The notes: a model not told the origin generated them from the sequence alone. A DNA stretch of 64,000 nucleotides from Desulfosudis oleivorans Hxd3 (GCF_000018405.1 NC_009943.1:2297001-2361000); one strand, 5' to 3'. Positions 17,223-26,175 are shown, numbered from the stretch's first letter. Translations and numbers: made by a program.

Positions 17223-18107
17223 TTATGCCACGTTCTGCACCTGCTCCCGCAGTTTTTCCAGTTCGGTTTTCATGGCCACCACGGTGGCGGATACCCCGGA
17301 GTTGACCGTTTTGGCCCCCATGGTATTGACTTCCCGGTTGAACTCCTGAAGCAAAAAATTGAGCTTTCTGCCGCACGATTCGCCATCGGCCATGGCGGCC
17401 CGGAACTGGGCGATGTGGCTTTTTATCCTTACGATCTCTTCAGAGATATCGCACCGGTCCGCGTGCAGGGCCGCTTCCTGAAGAATCCGGGATTCATCGA
17501 TCTCCACCGTGCCGTTCAGGAGAGAGGCCATCCGTTCTTCAAGCTGACGGGCGCAGGCGTCCACCAGCCCGTCCGAAGCCTTTTCAACAGTGCCCACGGC
17601 GGTTTCAATGGCCCCGACGCGTTGCGTCAGGTCTGCCTCAAGAAAGGCTCCCTCCTTTTCCCGCATGACATTAATATCGGCGAGGGCCGACAGCACCGCT
17701 TCCTGAATCACCGCCAGCTCGGTTTCGCATGGCCTGTCCGGCTCCGTTGGGGTGATCACCCCTTCAAACCGGGCCACCATCTCCAGGGGCACCGGTCCGG
17801 GAATTCCCAGTGCTTCCTGGAGTGAGACAAGGGCCGCGTGATAGCCGGCGGCACGGGCCGTGTCAACGGTAAACCGGGGAACCGCCTCACCACGGCTCTC
17901 TTTGACCGTAAGCGCGCACTCCACCCTGCCCCGGTCGATGCTCTCGGTAATCCATTGTTTAATGGCGGCCTCAAACTGCCGGCAGTTGGCCGGCAGGCGA
18001 AGCACCAGATCCAGAAACCGGCTGTTGTAGGTCCGTATCTCCACTGACGCGGACAACCCATCGTGTTCCACGGTTTTTTCCGCATACGCGGTCATGCTTT
18101 TGACCAT
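17223..18107 (-). CDS. yicC: YicC-family endoribonuclease
   Basis: 294 residues with the family N-terminus MVKSMTAYAEKTVEHDGLSA, RTYNSRFLDLVLRLP and the C-terminal HIAQFRAAMADGESCGRKLN / FLLQEFNREVNTMGAKTVNS motif that is nearly invariant. E. coli YicC is a metal-dependent RNase active on small RNA. The gene heads the yicC-remA-gmk-rlmB cluster; 174 bp separate it from remA. The upstream gap 18108-18262 has a two-unit degenerate hexamer remnant near 18161-18174 and no clear promoter. Confidence 0.9.
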   Translation of the reverse strand: MVKSMTAYAEKTVEHDGLSASVEIRTYNSRFLDLVLRLPANCRQFEAAIKQWITESIDRGRVECALTVKESRGEAVPRFTVDTARAAGYHAALVSLQEALGIPGPVPLEMVARFEGVITPTEPDRPCETELAVIQEAVLSALADINVMREKEGAFLEADLTQRVGAIETAVGTVEKASDGLVDACARQLEERMASLLNGTVEIDESRILQEAALHADRCDISEEIVRIKSHIAQFRAAMADGESCGRKLNFLLQEFNREVNTMGAKTVNSGVSATVVAMKTELEKLREQVQNVA

Positions 18108-18262
18108 TTGTGCTCCTGTGATTTTATTTTTCGGTTCATCGCCCGATCAGTTGTTTATCCATATCGAAATCGAATTGTAGTTTCGGCGATGCTCTCAAAG
18201 ATTATTTCCCTCTGGCCCCTGGCTTCCCTCGCGCAAACGCCTTTTTCGGCGCGAGTGGGAAT

Positions 18263-18802
18263 TTAATCCCGCGCGTCCGGAAATTCCAGCGCCCGTACAT
18301 AGCGTTCCCGGACCATCAAAAGAAAATGTCGCATCTCGCTGCCGGCGTAATCCGGGTAGGTCCACGGCAGGGGCGTAAAATCGTTGTGCTGGTACAAAAG
18401 GGTTAAATCCGCATAGATGCCCTGTTCCAGGTAAACCCGGTGGGTAAAATTCTTGCCTGTGGCCAGCACAAACCGCTCCATGGTCAGATAGCCGGGATCA
18501 ATGTTGACCCGGCGGCGCCCGTTTGCCGCAAACCGCGCCTCAATGGCGTTGGTGGTGTGCTTGATATCGGCCAGACGGTCCTGGTCCACGGGCCGGGAAA
18601 AGGAAAATACCCGCCGGAACAGGGGGGCGCCGAATTCGGCGGCGTAATAGTCGGTATAATCAAAATCGAGCCACGCGCTGACCAGGTCCATGGGGCCGAA
18701 GGCGTGGGCCAGTTTTTCGGCAACCGTTTCGATCAAAAGTTTTTCATTTAAAAAAACACTGATGACCAGGCGGGCCGGTATGGGGGCGGCAGGAGTGCTC
18801 AT
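18263..18802 (-). CDS. DUF4416 family protein
   Basis: 179 residues. The sequence contains RLVISVFLNEKLLIETVAEK, FDYTDYYAAEFG, NIDPGYLTMERFVLATGKNF, and HRVYLEQGIYADLTL followed by PWTYPDYAG. All are hallmarks of DUF4416, found mainly in sulfate reducers and related anaerobes. The function is not known; the conserved Tyr/Asp/His residues suggest an enzyme. It lies 8 bp after the Trm112-like gene and likely shares its transcript. Confidence 0.85.
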   Translation of the reverse strand: MSTPAAPIPARLVISVFLNEKLLIETVAEKLAHAFGPMDLVSAWLDFDYTDYYAAEFGAPLFRRVFSFSRPVDQDRLADIKHTTNAIEARFAANGRRRVNIDPGYLTMERFVLATGKNFTHRVYLEQGIYADLTLLYQHNDFTPLPWTYPDYAGSEMRHFLLMVRERYVRALEFPDARD

Positions 18803-18810
18803 GAAAAGAA

Positions 18811-18993
18811 TTAGGTTTGGTCCACGGAAACGGCTTCTTCAATCAGCATGATGGGAATGCCGTCCCGAATCTCATACTTCAGTCGGCATGCGTCACAGAT
18901 CAGCCAGTTTTCGGCATCATCCGTATGAATATCCCCCTTGCATTTGGGACAGGCCAGAATTTCGAGAAGTTCTTTTTTGATGGACATGCTCAC
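18811..18993 (-). CDS. Trm112-family small zinc protein
   Basis: 60 residues: LLEILACPKCKGDIHTD, LICDACRLKYEIRDGIPIML. The paired CxxC knuckles and the DGIPIML end are diagnostic for Trm112/YcaR. Eukaryotic Trm112 activates several methyltransferases; the bacterial role is less clear. Start is ATG 18993 or the Met two codons in; GGAGCAGTGAGC precedes it. Confidence 0.88.
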   Translation of the reverse strand: MSMSIKKELLEILACPKCKGDIHTDDAENWLICDACRLKYEIRDGIPIMLIEEAVSVDQT

Positions 18994-19056
18994 TGCTCCT
19001 TTTTACCGGATTTTATCGGAATATAGCAAACCGGACCGAACCTGTAAAATGAAACC

Positions 19057-19180
19057 TTGACGACTTCGTAAAAAGCCCAATTTCTGTGTTGCGCCGCATT
19101 CACTCGTCACTGCGGCGTACGACCAGTACGCCTCATTCCTCGGGATTTGCGCGCCTTGAACTTGAACTTTTTACAAAGCC
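19057..19180. repeat. MITE-like palindromic element copy 1
   Basis: Begins TTGACGACTTCGTAAAAAGC, has GCGGCGTACGACCAGTACGC in the centre and ends CTTGAACTTTTTACAAAGCC. It is nearly the same sequence as 23048-23176 and the reverse complement of 20168-20320 and 27094-27248. No ORF of significance. Confidence 0.85.
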
Positions 19181-19228
19181 GAGAGAACCGTGCCCTACCC
19201 TGCTTAAAAATTTTATGAAACATACCAA

Positions 19229-20041
19229 TCAGGCGCCGGGCACGCCGTGGCGCAGGGAAATCTTTTCAAACATCTGTACGATGCCGGCAATGATGCTGTA
19301 CAGGGGGTCGACACCCAGGTTTTTTTCAACGGTCCTGTCAAAAAAGATGTTGAGGCTGGATTCGAGCCCCTCGTCCGGCTTCCAGTAACAGATCAGAATG
19401 GGCACCAGCGGCAGAGGGTAAAGCACGATGGAGATGTCGGCCTCGTAAAGGTTTTCCACCCGCTGGCCGTTAAACAGGTGCACCATGTCTTCAAACAGGT
19501 TGGTGTAGGTATCCGCCACCTTTTTGAGGGGCTGTTCACACCGCTGCACAAACAGGCCGTTTCGTTCGGCCCCGTTTTTCAGTTCACGAAAGGGGACCCA
19601 CTCCCCGGACACGGGCAGGCCGGCGGATTCCATCACATAGATCAGCAGGGGGATGGCCACCCATGGGTTGACATGAATCTCGGACGCCATTTTTCCGTCC
19701 GAATAGATATGAAAATCCTTGCCCATCACCTTCAGGGTCAGCCGCCCGTTGGCAAAGACACCGCCGACGCGCCTGGCCGCCTCGGCCAGGTCGATCTGCC
19801 GGATCTGTTTTTTGAGTTGGGCCACGAAGTCGTCCATGCCGTCGCTGATGGTCGGTTTTTTTTCCACAAAGCCGTCGTACTGCCGAAGGGTTTCCGCATC
19901 CAGCCGGGGGCAGTCTGAAAGCGGGCGCTTGCCCTGGAAAACAGCGGCGGCAAAGGCCAGGCAGGTCTTCTCGTTGCAGGCCCGGCAGTTGGACTTGTCC
20001 AGCAGCTTGAACACATCCATCACGGTTTTAAACGAAGACAC
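19229..20041 (-). CDS. DUF3786 protein with N-terminal Fe-S motif
   Basis: 270 residues. Residues ~18-45 carry C-x2-C-x4-C-x16-C (SNCRACNEKTC ... LSDC), the four-cysteine 4Fe-4S motif also seen in corrinoid Fe-S proteins. The rest is a DUF3786-type domain with DFHIYSDGKMASEIHVNPWV, RCEQPLKKVADTY and ILICYWKPDEGLESSLNIFF. Such proteins are confined largely to strict anaerobes; the role may involve corrinoid or redox handling, but this is not established. It is a single gene, flanked on both sides by repeat elements. Confidence 0.8.
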   Translation of the reverse strand: MSSFKTVMDVFKLLDKSNCRACNEKTCLAFAAAVFQGKRPLSDCPRLDAETLRQYDGFVEKKPTISDGMDDFVAQLKKQIRQIDLAEAARRVGGVFANGRLTLKVMGKDFHIYSDGKMASEIHVNPWVAIPLLIYVMESAGLPVSGEWVPFRELKNGAERNGLFVQRCEQPLKKVADTYTNLFEDMVHLFNGQRVENLYEADISIVLYPLPLVPILICYWKPDEGLESSLNIFFDRTVEKNLGVDPLYSIIAGIVQMFEKISLRHGVPGA

Positions 20042-20110
20042 GCGTTACTCCTTTACACACTCAAATAATTTTTATCAGAAAAAACCTGCAAACAAAAATA
20101 CATCTTATCC

Positions 20111-20141
20111 AAATCGGGATCGCTATCGGGATCGGGATCGG
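20111..20141. repeat. Hexamer array, five units
   Basis: ATCC then AAATCG, GGATCG, CTATCG, GGATCG, GGATCG. It is located between the DUF3786 start and the MITE-like copy 2. Confidence 0.85.
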
Positions 20142-20167
20142 ACTCAACGTGATGGCCCATTGAATTT

Positions 20168-20320
20168 TGATGCTCTCGTAAAAAGTCTATTTGGGATGGC
20201 AAAGTAAAAAGTTCAAGATCAAGGCGTCGCAAATCCCGAGGAATGAGGCGTACTTGTCGTACGCCGCAGTGACGAGGGGTGCAGCGCAACGCAGATATTG
20301 GGCTTTTTACGAAGCCATCA
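20168..20320. repeat. MITE-like palindromic element copy 2
   Basis: From TGATGCTCTCGTAAAAAGTC to GGGCTTTTTACGAAGCCATC. The ends are imperfect terminal inverted repeats, and the centre GGCGTACTTGTCGTACGCC is a hairpin. It is 97% or so identical by eye to 27094-27248. Confidence 0.88.
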
Positions 20321-20323
20321 ATT

Positions 20324-21394
20324 TTAAAAGGCGGTCACATCGCTACGTATACGGCCGGACGCCACTGATTCAAAAAAGGCATCGGCCAGCTCGCGACTTC
20401 TGTCCGCTGTCACGCGCCAGCAGGCCATGCGTTCGGTGTCCCGGCCCCGAAAGGCCATAAAATCCTTTCTATCCGGGATTTTTCCCATGGGCAAGGATTT
20501 TATGAAAGCCGGTGACGGGGCCACCATCAATGTGTTTTCCATGTGTGCGGCAACCGGCCTGCGCCAGGCAAGGGGTTTGTCGAACCAGCCGGGAATCACC
20601 CGGTTCACGTAGTGGGGAAACAGGACAATCCGGCCATCATGATTGCCCAGCGGCATGTTCATGTGGTAATCGATCAGGCCCCCGTCCCGGTAGGTGCCGG
20701 CCGGAGACCCGGCAATATTTTTAACACCGGACATCACCATGGGAATGGAGCCCGAAGCCAGCACCGCCTGGCGAAGATTGTCCCGGCGCAAAACCACGGT
20801 CCGGGTGGGAAAGTCGTTAAAGCCCGAAAACCGGTCACCGCCTTTGGGATGGCAAAACAGGGTCCGTTCAAAAAAAAGCCGCAGGGTCCGGCGGCCGGCC
20901 GCGTTAAACAGGGCGGCCAGCCCCATGGCCGGTGCCTGCAACAGCTTTTGCTCTCCGGCCAGGGCGCCCCGGCATCTCACCGACAGGCAGTTGAGCCGGA
21001 ATACCGGGTGAGAAAGAATATGGTCGACCTGGTCGTCATCCACAAACCGGTCCAGGATTCTCAGGCTTTCGGTTGTGACCTCTTCCGGCGAGGGACGGGC
21101 CGAGTACTGCTGGTTGATATACGCCTCGACAAACCGGTCAAAGGCGGCTTCAGGATCAACGGTGGATGCCGCGGTAAAACGCCATGAACCGATGGATGAC
21201 CCGATCAGGTGCAACGGTGCTGACCGTCCGGAAAACCAGCGGCCAAAGAGCAGCCGGTCCAGGCCGTAAAGCACCAGCCACTTGGGACCGCCGGCAGCTC
21301 CGGCCACCACGGACACGGCATCGGGATGAAGCCCTTCGTCCCGAATCCGGGCCAGGGCTTTTTTGCCGGCCATCAGTACAAACGGTCTGTTCAT
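20324..21394 (-). CDS. Patatin-like phospholipase
   Basis: 356 residues. Patatin features: an oxyanion-type Gly-rich GAAGGPKWL near residues 33-40, the nucleophile elbow HLIGSSIGSWRF with Ser67 in GxSxG, and TYRDGGLIDYH giving the catalytic Asp of the DG(G/A) motif. Expected to be a Ser-Asp dyad acyl hydrolase of membrane lipids. The start ATG lies 26 bp upstream of the SDR stop and on the same strand. The neighbouring SDRs, acyl-CoA dehydrogenase and ETF suggest lipid turnover, by context only. Confidence 0.82.
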   Translation of the reverse strand: MNRPFVLMAGKKALARIRDEGLHPDAVSVVAGAAGGPKWLVLYGLDRLLFGRWFSGRSAPLHLIGSSIGSWRFTAASTVDPEAAFDRFVEAYINQQYSARPSPEEVTTESLRILDRFVDDDQVDHILSHPVFRLNCLSVRCRGALAGEQKLLQAPAMGLAALFNAAGRRTLRLFFERTLFCHPKGGDRFSGFNDFPTRTVVLRRDNLRQAVLASGSIPMVMSGVKNIAGSPAGTYRDGGLIDYHMNMPLGNHDGRIVLFPHYVNRVIPGWFDKPLAWRRPVAAHMENTLMVAPSPAFIKSLPMGKIPDRKDFMAFRGRDTERMACWRVTADRSRELADAFFESVASGRIRSDVTAF

Positions 21395-21420
21395 CGGTTA
21401 CCCGTCTTTTTTGAAATATC

Positions 21421-22248
21421 TCACGATGTTTTGTTCCCGGCCGGCCGGGGCGCAAGAAAGCGCTTCTTCTCTTTTGCAACAATTTTTGAAAACAGTTTAA
21501 AAGGGGCGAACCGTTTTACCCGCCAGGCGGTCCTTGCCTTGTCCTGGGGAATCACCAGAAAATCACCCCGGTCAATGCCCCGGCAGATCGCCCCGGCAAT
21601 CTGGTCGGCGTCAAACTTTGATTTATTGATCAACCCCTGGGTCAGGCGGGTCAGGTGATCGCTGGTGGAACGCAGTGAACTGGCCAGGTTGGTCTTGAAA
21701 AAAGACGGGCACACCACGGTGACGGCAATATTGTCGTCGGCCAGCTCAAAACTGAGGGTCTCGGAAAGGGAAATCACACCGGCCTTGCTCACGTTGTAAG
21801 AGACCGAAGACGGGGGATTCAACAGGCCCGCCATGGAGGCGATGTTGACAAACCGGCCGTGTCCCTGCTTGCGAAACAGGGGGGTAAATACCTTGCAGCC
21901 CCGCACCACGCCCAGCAGGTTGATCTCCAGAATCCACTGCCAGTCGGAAAGCGGGACCTCGGCAATGCCGCCGGCGGCGGCCACGCCGGCGTTGTTCACG
22001 ACAATGTCCACGCCGCCCCAGTTTTTCTCCAGCCAATCGGCTGCCGCTTGCAGGTCACTTTCCCGGGTCACATCGCAGGGGACAAAGGCGGCCCGGGCGA
22101 TGTCCTCGGACAGGGTCTGCGCAAACGCCTCGCCTGCCTCCTGGTTGACGTCACCGATACAGACCCGCCAGCCCCTGGCGGCATATTGCCGGGCCAGGGC
22201 CTGGCCCAGGCCGGAGGCCCCGCCGGTGATAAAAATACGTTGGTTCAC
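21421..22248 (-). CDS. Short-chain dehydrogenase/reductase
   Basis: 275 residues of a classical SDR. The Rossmann TGGASGLGQALARQYAARG is at ~8-26, the NNAGVAAAGG motif near 88, catalytic Ser in NIASMAGLLN and Tyr/Lys in YNVSKAG near 157. The Arg of ARGWRVCIGD and the following Asp suggest either NAD(H) or NADP(H). The GTG start overlaps the TGA of the upstream SDR (GTGA), so the pair is coupled. The extended C-terminus (~220-275, basic) is longer than usual. Confidence 0.85.
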   Translation of the reverse strand: MNQRIFITGGASGLGQALARQYAARGWRVCIGDVNQEAGEAFAQTLSEDIARAAFVPCDVTRESDLQAAADWLEKNWGGVDIVVNNAGVAAAGGIAEVPLSDWQWILEINLLGVVRGCKVFTPLFRKQGHGRFVNIASMAGLLNPPSSVSYNVSKAGVISLSETLSFELADDNIAVTVVCPSFFKTNLASSLRSTSDHLTRLTQGLINKSKFDADQIAGAICRGIDRGDFLVIPQDKARTAWRVKRFAPFKLFSKIVAKEKKRFLAPRPAGNKTS

Positions 22249-23003
22249 GAGAGCATGCCCCCGTCACAGGTAATACAGCTTCCCGTGGTAAAGGAAGAGG
22301 CATCGGAAGCCAGGTAGAGCACCGCGCCCACCATCTCTTCAGGGGTGGCGTGACGGTTCATGGGAATCCGGCTCACCGCGTAATCGTAAATACCCTTGTT
22401 GGCGATGATGGCTTCGCTGAACTTGGTCTCGGTAAGGCCGGGCAGCAGGGCATTGACGCGGATCTTATCCGCGGCCAACTCCTTGGCAAACGCCTTGGTC
22501 ATGGCCACCACCCCGGCCTTGGTGATAGAATAAATACCCTGGAACGGGGCCGGACTCACGGCGTTGACCGAAGCCACGTTAACAATCGAACCGCCGCCAC
22601 CGGCCTTCATCATTTTGGCCGCGTACTGGGACATGAAAAACGGCCCCTTCAGGTTGACGGCGTTGGTCTTGTCCCAGGCCCACTCCTCGGCACCCAGCAG
22701 GTCCCCGAAGTAGGGATTGGTGGCCGCGTTGTTCACCAGTATGTCCAGCCTGCCGTAATCGGCCTGGATCTTGGCAAAAAGGGCTTTGAGCTGGTCCATA
22801 TCGCCCACGTTGCAGGCCACGGCATCGGCCTTGCCGCCCGCTTGCGCGATTTTTTCCACCACGGCCTGAAGGGGTTCGATCTTCCGGCTGACCAGAATGC
22901 ACCGGGCCCCGCTCTCCGCCACCGCCAGGGCAATAGCCTCGCCGATGCCCCTGCTGGCGCCGGTAATCAGGGCCACCTTGCCTTCCAAAGAAAAATTAAC
23001 CAT
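22245..23003 (-). CDS. Short-chain dehydrogenase (FabG/DHRS4-like)
   Basis: 252 residues. TGASRGIGEAIALAVAESG at ~14-32, NNAATNPYFGDLL near 90, catalytic Ser in NVASVNAVSP and the YSITKAG catalytic pair near 156-160, and the C-terminal FTTGSCITCDGGML. The pattern is close to DHRS4/beta-ketoacyl reductase-like SDRs that act on lipid or carbonyl substrates. A strong AAGGAGG site precedes the ATG, and a perfect 7+7 bp palindrome lies just upstream (23020-23035). First gene of the SDR pair. Confidence 0.87.
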   Translation of the reverse strand: MVNFSLEGKVALITGASRGIGEAIALAVAESGARCILVSRKIEPLQAVVEKIAQAGGKADAVACNVGDMDQLKALFAKIQADYGRLDILVNNAATNPYFGDLLGAEEWAWDKTNAVNLKGPFFMSQYAAKMMKAGGGGSIVNVASVNAVSPAPFQGIYSITKAGVVAMTKAFAKELAADKIRVNALLPGLTETKFSEAIIANKGIYDYAVSRIPMNRHATPEEMVGAVLYLASDASSFTTGSCITCDGGMLS

Positions 23004-23019
23004 GGCTTATGCCTCCTTA

Positions 23020-23035
23020 TAATCAAGTTTGATTA
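23020..23035 (-). promoter_or_regulatory. Palindrome before the SDR pair
   Basis: TAATCAA-GT-TTGATTA, perfect 7-bp arms with a 2-bp centre, directly upstream of the AAGGAGG ribosome site. Its size and symmetry fit a repressor operator, possibly for the TetR regulator encoded at 24203-24883. Confidence 0.5.
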
Positions 23036-23047
23036 AACACTCACTTT

Positions 23048-23176
23048 TGACGGCTTCGTAAAAAGCCCAATTTCTGTGTTGCGCTGCATTCACTCGTCAC
23101 TGCGGCGTACGACGAGTACGCCTCGTTCCTCGGGATTTGCGGCGCCTTGAACTTGAACTTTTTACTTTGCCGTCCC
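23048..23176. repeat. MITE-like palindromic element copy 3
   Basis: Same orientation as copy 1; TTGACGGCTTCGTAAAAAGC to the TTTTTACTTTGCCGTC end. The ends GACGGC/GCCGTC are terminal inverted repeats. It contains the GCGGCGTACGACGAGTACGC hairpin. Confidence 0.88.
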
Positions 23177-23188
23177 GGTTTTGACTCT

Positions 23189-24067
23189 TTACGAATTTAT
23201 CACTTTTGCCACTCGGATAAAATTTTCTCCCAGCAGCTTTTTTTGAACAGCGCTGTCGGGAAATATTTTTTCAATGCGGGCCTTGATCAGGCCCATGTCA
23301 AACGTGTGGTCCCGGTCATGAAAGCCGAACGGCCCGTCCGTTCCGAAAATACAACGGTCCGGGCCAAGGGCCGCCACCGCCCTGGCCAGAATCCGCTCGC
23401 TCACATAACTGGTCTGGGAAAGGTCCACCAGCACGTTGGGTATGTGATGTATCGCCTCCCAGGTATCGGCATACAGCGGAAACCCGGCATGGGCCAGCAC
23501 CAGCTTGAGGTCCGGCACCGCGTGCAGCAGGGGCATAAAATCGCCGTGGGTCCCGAACCCGGCATGGTTTAACAGGGGCCGGCCGTCGGCCGCCCCTTTT
23601 TTTGCCACGGGTATCAATTCGGCGGGCGCGTAGCGGTGCCAGAAGGAGTGGGCTTTTATCCCCACGCAGCCGGGGTGGTCCCGCCACTTATCGTATTCAG
23701 CCACCGGGTCCTGTTGGCCGGCCGGATTGACAAACACCCACCCGTAAAACCGGTCGGGATGGGCATCCACGGTTTTAAACACCGAGGCATTGTCCAGTTC
23801 GGCATAAATCGGACAGGGCCGCCCCAGGATCTTGATGTCACCAGTTTTCGTAAAATTGGACACCGCCGCCCTGCCGGCCCATCGCAGGGGCCGGTGAAAC
23901 AGCAGAAACTGCAACGCGGAGATCAGAAATGGCGGGGGCTCGGTAAACGCATCCACCAGGGGCGCCATCAGGGCCACCCGGTCAATCCCGGCGTCGTCCA
24001 TCTTGCGCAGGATCGTATCCACGGGCATCAGCCGTTCGTCTAAATGAAAATGGCAATCGATGATCAT
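23189..24067 (-). CDS. Amidohydrolase family 2 metal-dependent hydrolase
   Basis: 292 residues. The N-terminal MIIDCHFHLDERLMPVD provides the HxH metal motif. VFVNPAGQ, GVGIKAHSFWHRYAP and LNHAGFGTHGD follow, with KLVLAHAGFPL and the late RCIFGTDGPFG giving the last Asp. This is the PF04909 pattern of predicted metal-dependent hydrolases or decarboxylases (ACMSD-like). The substrate is not evident. It lies between the SDR pair and the TetR gene, separated by repeats on both sides. Confidence 0.82.
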   Translation of the reverse strand: MIIDCHFHLDERLMPVDTILRKMDDAGIDRVALMAPLVDAFTEPPPFLISALQFLLFHRPLRWAGRAAVSNFTKTGDIKILGRPCPIYAELDNASVFKTVDAHPDRFYGWVFVNPAGQQDPVAEYDKWRDHPGCVGIKAHSFWHRYAPAELIPVAKKGAADGRPLLNHAGFGTHGDFMPLLHAVPDLKLVLAHAGFPLYADTWEAIHHIPNVLVDLSQTSYVSERILARAVAALGPDRCIFGTDGPFGFHDRDHTFDMGLIKARIEKIFPDSAVQKKLLGENFIRVAKVINS

Positions 24068-24164
24068 GGCGCCCTCCTTTCAATGAGTAAAGGCAGCGAT
24101 TTTTGCGCTACTCTGCTCCACTGCTCCTGCATTCCGAATCTTACTCGTGATCGTCTGTTTTTTT

Positions 24165-24200
24165 CGATCCCGATACCGATACCGATCCCGATTTCGATAG
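24165..24200. repeat. Hexamer array (inverted orientation), six units
   Basis: CGATCCCGATACCGATACCG then ATCCCGATTTCGATAG. It ends at the TetR stop region (24203). Confidence 0.85.
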
Positions 24201-24202
24201 TG

Positions 24203-24883
24203 TTAGGGCCGGACATAGGTATTCACCATATCACACACAAAATCGGCATAGACATCCACCCCCACCTTGCGGCGGGAGTATTTCCATCGTTTCAGGTACC
24301 AGTCCTGAAGCATGGCCTTGATCACCGAGGCTGTCAACAGGGTGTTGTGGCTGCGAAACGCGCCGGTTTTAACCCCCTGCTCCAGAATACCGGTGTAGAG
24401 CTGCTCGGTATAGAGTTCACTGGTAATGGCTTTTTTCTGGTCTTCTTTGCCCAGGTGCTTGGCCTCCATGTAAAAAAAATAGAACCACGGCTGCATGGTT
24501 TCGCTGAGATAGAGATGCGTACGAATGGCGGTGGAAAGCCGCTTTTCAGGCGTGGTCACCCCTTCCAGCGCGCCGGTCAGAATCCGGCTGGTGAGCTGGT
24601 AGCCCTGTTCCTGAATGATGCCCAGCAGCTGTTCTTTACTGGAAAAATAGGAGTACAGGGCGCCCAGGCTCAGGCCGGTCTCTTTTGCCAGGTCCCGCAG
24701 GGTCATGGCGTGAAACCCCTTGGTGTTGCTCAGCTTCAGGGTGGCATTATAAATATTGATCAGGTTTTTGATCCCCACGGCCTCCTTTTTCACCTTGATG
24801 GTGTCCTGGTGGGCCTGAAAGATATCCCGGCAGATATCCTCCATGGAGATCATGACCTGGTTTGAAAATAATTCAAATGTCAT
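24203..24883 (-). CDS. TetR/AcrR family regulator
   Basis: 226 residues. A ~35-residue extension precedes the helix-turn-helix, KGFHAMTLRDLAKETGLSLG then ALYSYFSSKEQLLGII at about 55-90. The remaining helical region is the ligand-binding domain. Relatives control fatty-acid or aromatic acyl-CoA genes. It lies between the amidohydrolase and acyl-CoA dehydrogenase genes, and the palindromes before etfBA (27281-27314) and the SDR pair (23020-23035) are candidate targets. The first Met could be one of several (24883, 24853, 24844). Confidence 0.85.
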   Translation of the reverse strand: MTFELFSNQVMISMEDICRDIFQAHQDTIKVKKEAVGIKNLINIYNATLKLSNTKGFHAMTLRDLAKETGLSLGALYSYFSSKEQLLGIIQEQGYQLTSRILTGALEGVTTPEKRLSTAIRTHLYLSETMQPWFYFFYMEAKHLGKEDQKKAITSELYTEQLYTGILEQGVKTGAFRSHNTLLTASVIKAMLQDWYLKRWKYSRRKVGVDVYADFVCDMVNTYVRP

Positions 24884-24907
24884 TGACTGGATAACGCCTT
24901 CTCTCTT

Positions 24908-24946
24908 ATATCGCTATCGAAATCGGGATCGGTATCGGGATCGATA
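24908..24946. repeat. Hexamer array, six units
   Basis: ATATCGCTATCGAAATCGGG then ATCGGTATCGGGATCGAT, between the TetR start and the acyl-CoA dehydrogenase stop. Confidence 0.85.
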
Positions 24947-24972
24947 TCCCTCGGCCCCTTGAACCCTCTCCC

Positions 24973-26175
24973 CTACTTCTTTCCTTCGTAGTCCCTGAGA
25001 ATGCGCTTGGCAACGTACATCTTGTGCACCTCGTCGGCCCCGTCGTAAATCCGGGCGGCCCGCTCGTGGCGGTAGTAAAAGGCCAGGATCGTGTCATCGG
25101 TCATGCCCAGGCCGCCGTGGACCTGTAATGCCCGATCAATCACCCGCAGCATGGTGTTGGCCACCATGAACTTGATAAAGGAGATGTCGTACCGGGCCTC
25201 GCGAGCGCCGTATTTATCGATCTTCCAGGCCGCATGCAGGGTCATCAGCCGGGCCGCCTGCATCTCGGCCGCGGAATCGGCCACCCATTCGCGAATAATC
25301 TGGCGGGTGGCCAGAGTGCTGCCGTCCGGCAGAATCATGCGCTGGTTGGCCCGCCGGCACATCAGGTCAAAGCACCGCTTGCAGATGCCCAGCCACCGCA
25401 TGCAGTGATGAATCCGTCCCGGGCCCAGCCGCTCCTGGGCAATCACAAAGCCATGGCCTTCAGGCCCGAGCAGGTTCTTTTGCGGCACCCGGCAGGACTG
25501 AAACAGAATCTCGGCGTGGCTGGCATAGTCGCTGCCCTTTTCCCCCATCACCGGCAGGTTGCGCACCAGGTTGAAGCCCGGGGTGTCGGTGGGCACAATG
25601 ATCATGCTGGCCTGAAGATAGGAAGGCGCGTCCGGGTTGGTTACGGCCATGACAATGGTGAATTTGGCGCCTTCCGCCGCCGTGGTGTACCATTTATGAC
25701 CGTTGATCACGTAGTCGTCTCCGTCCTTGACCGCCGTGGTCTCCAGCATCACAGGGTTGGAACCGGCCATGTCCACTTCGGTCATGGAAAAGGCGCTGCG
25801 GATGTCGCCCGCGGCCAGGGGTTTGAGATACATCTCCTTCTGTTCTTCGGTGCCGTGTAAATGGAGAATCTCGATGTTGCCGGCATCCGGTGCCTGGCAC
25901 CCGAACACGTAATGGCCCAGGGGGCTGCGGCCCAGGGATTCGGACACCAGGCCATGCTCCACCAGGGAGAGCCCCATGCCGCCCAGCTCTTTTGGAATCT
26001 GGGGACCCCACAGCTCCATCTTCTTTACCATGTTGCGCTTTTCCTTCAGTGCGGGCACCATGTCGGCAAAGGAACGGGTCAGAAACTCAGGCTCCATGGG
26101 AATCAGTTCCTTTTCCACGAACTCGTCGATCATCTCCAGAATCGTCTGCATTTTATCGGAAATTGCAAAATCCAT
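24973..26175 (-). CDS. Acyl-CoA dehydrogenase
   Basis: 400 residues of the FAD-dependent acyl-CoA dehydrogenase family, oxidising acyl-CoA to the 2-enoyl-CoA and passing electrons to ETF. Visible: AFSMTEVDMAGSNP (flavin and substrate contact), VINGHKWYTTAAEGAKFTIV, QERLGPGRIHHCMRWLG, QVHGGLGMTDD and the C-terminal ARIYDGADEVHKM typical of the ACAD10/11-like branch. AAGGAGAAGATC precedes the ATG. The etfBA genes ~1.2 kb away on the opposite strand are its probable partner. Confidence 0.9.
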   Translation of the reverse strand: MDFAISDKMQTILEMIDEFVEKELIPMEPEFLTRSFADMVPALKEKRNMVKKMELWGPQIPKELGGMGLSLVEHGLVSESLGRSPLGHYVFGCQAPDAGNIEILHLHGTEEQKEMYLKPLAAGDIRSAFSMTEVDMAGSNPVMLETTAVKDGDDYVINGHKWYTTAAEGAKFTIVMAVTNPDAPSYLQASMIIVPTDTPGFNLVRNLPVMGEKGSDYASHAEILFQSCRVPQKNLLGPEGHGFVIAQERLGPGRIHHCMRWLGICKRCFDLMCRRANQRMILPDGSTLATRQIIREWVADSAAEMQAARLMTLHAAWKIDKYGAREARYDISFIKFMVANTMLRVIDRALQVHGGLGMTDDTILAFYYRHERAARIYDGADEVHKMYVAKRILRDYEGKK

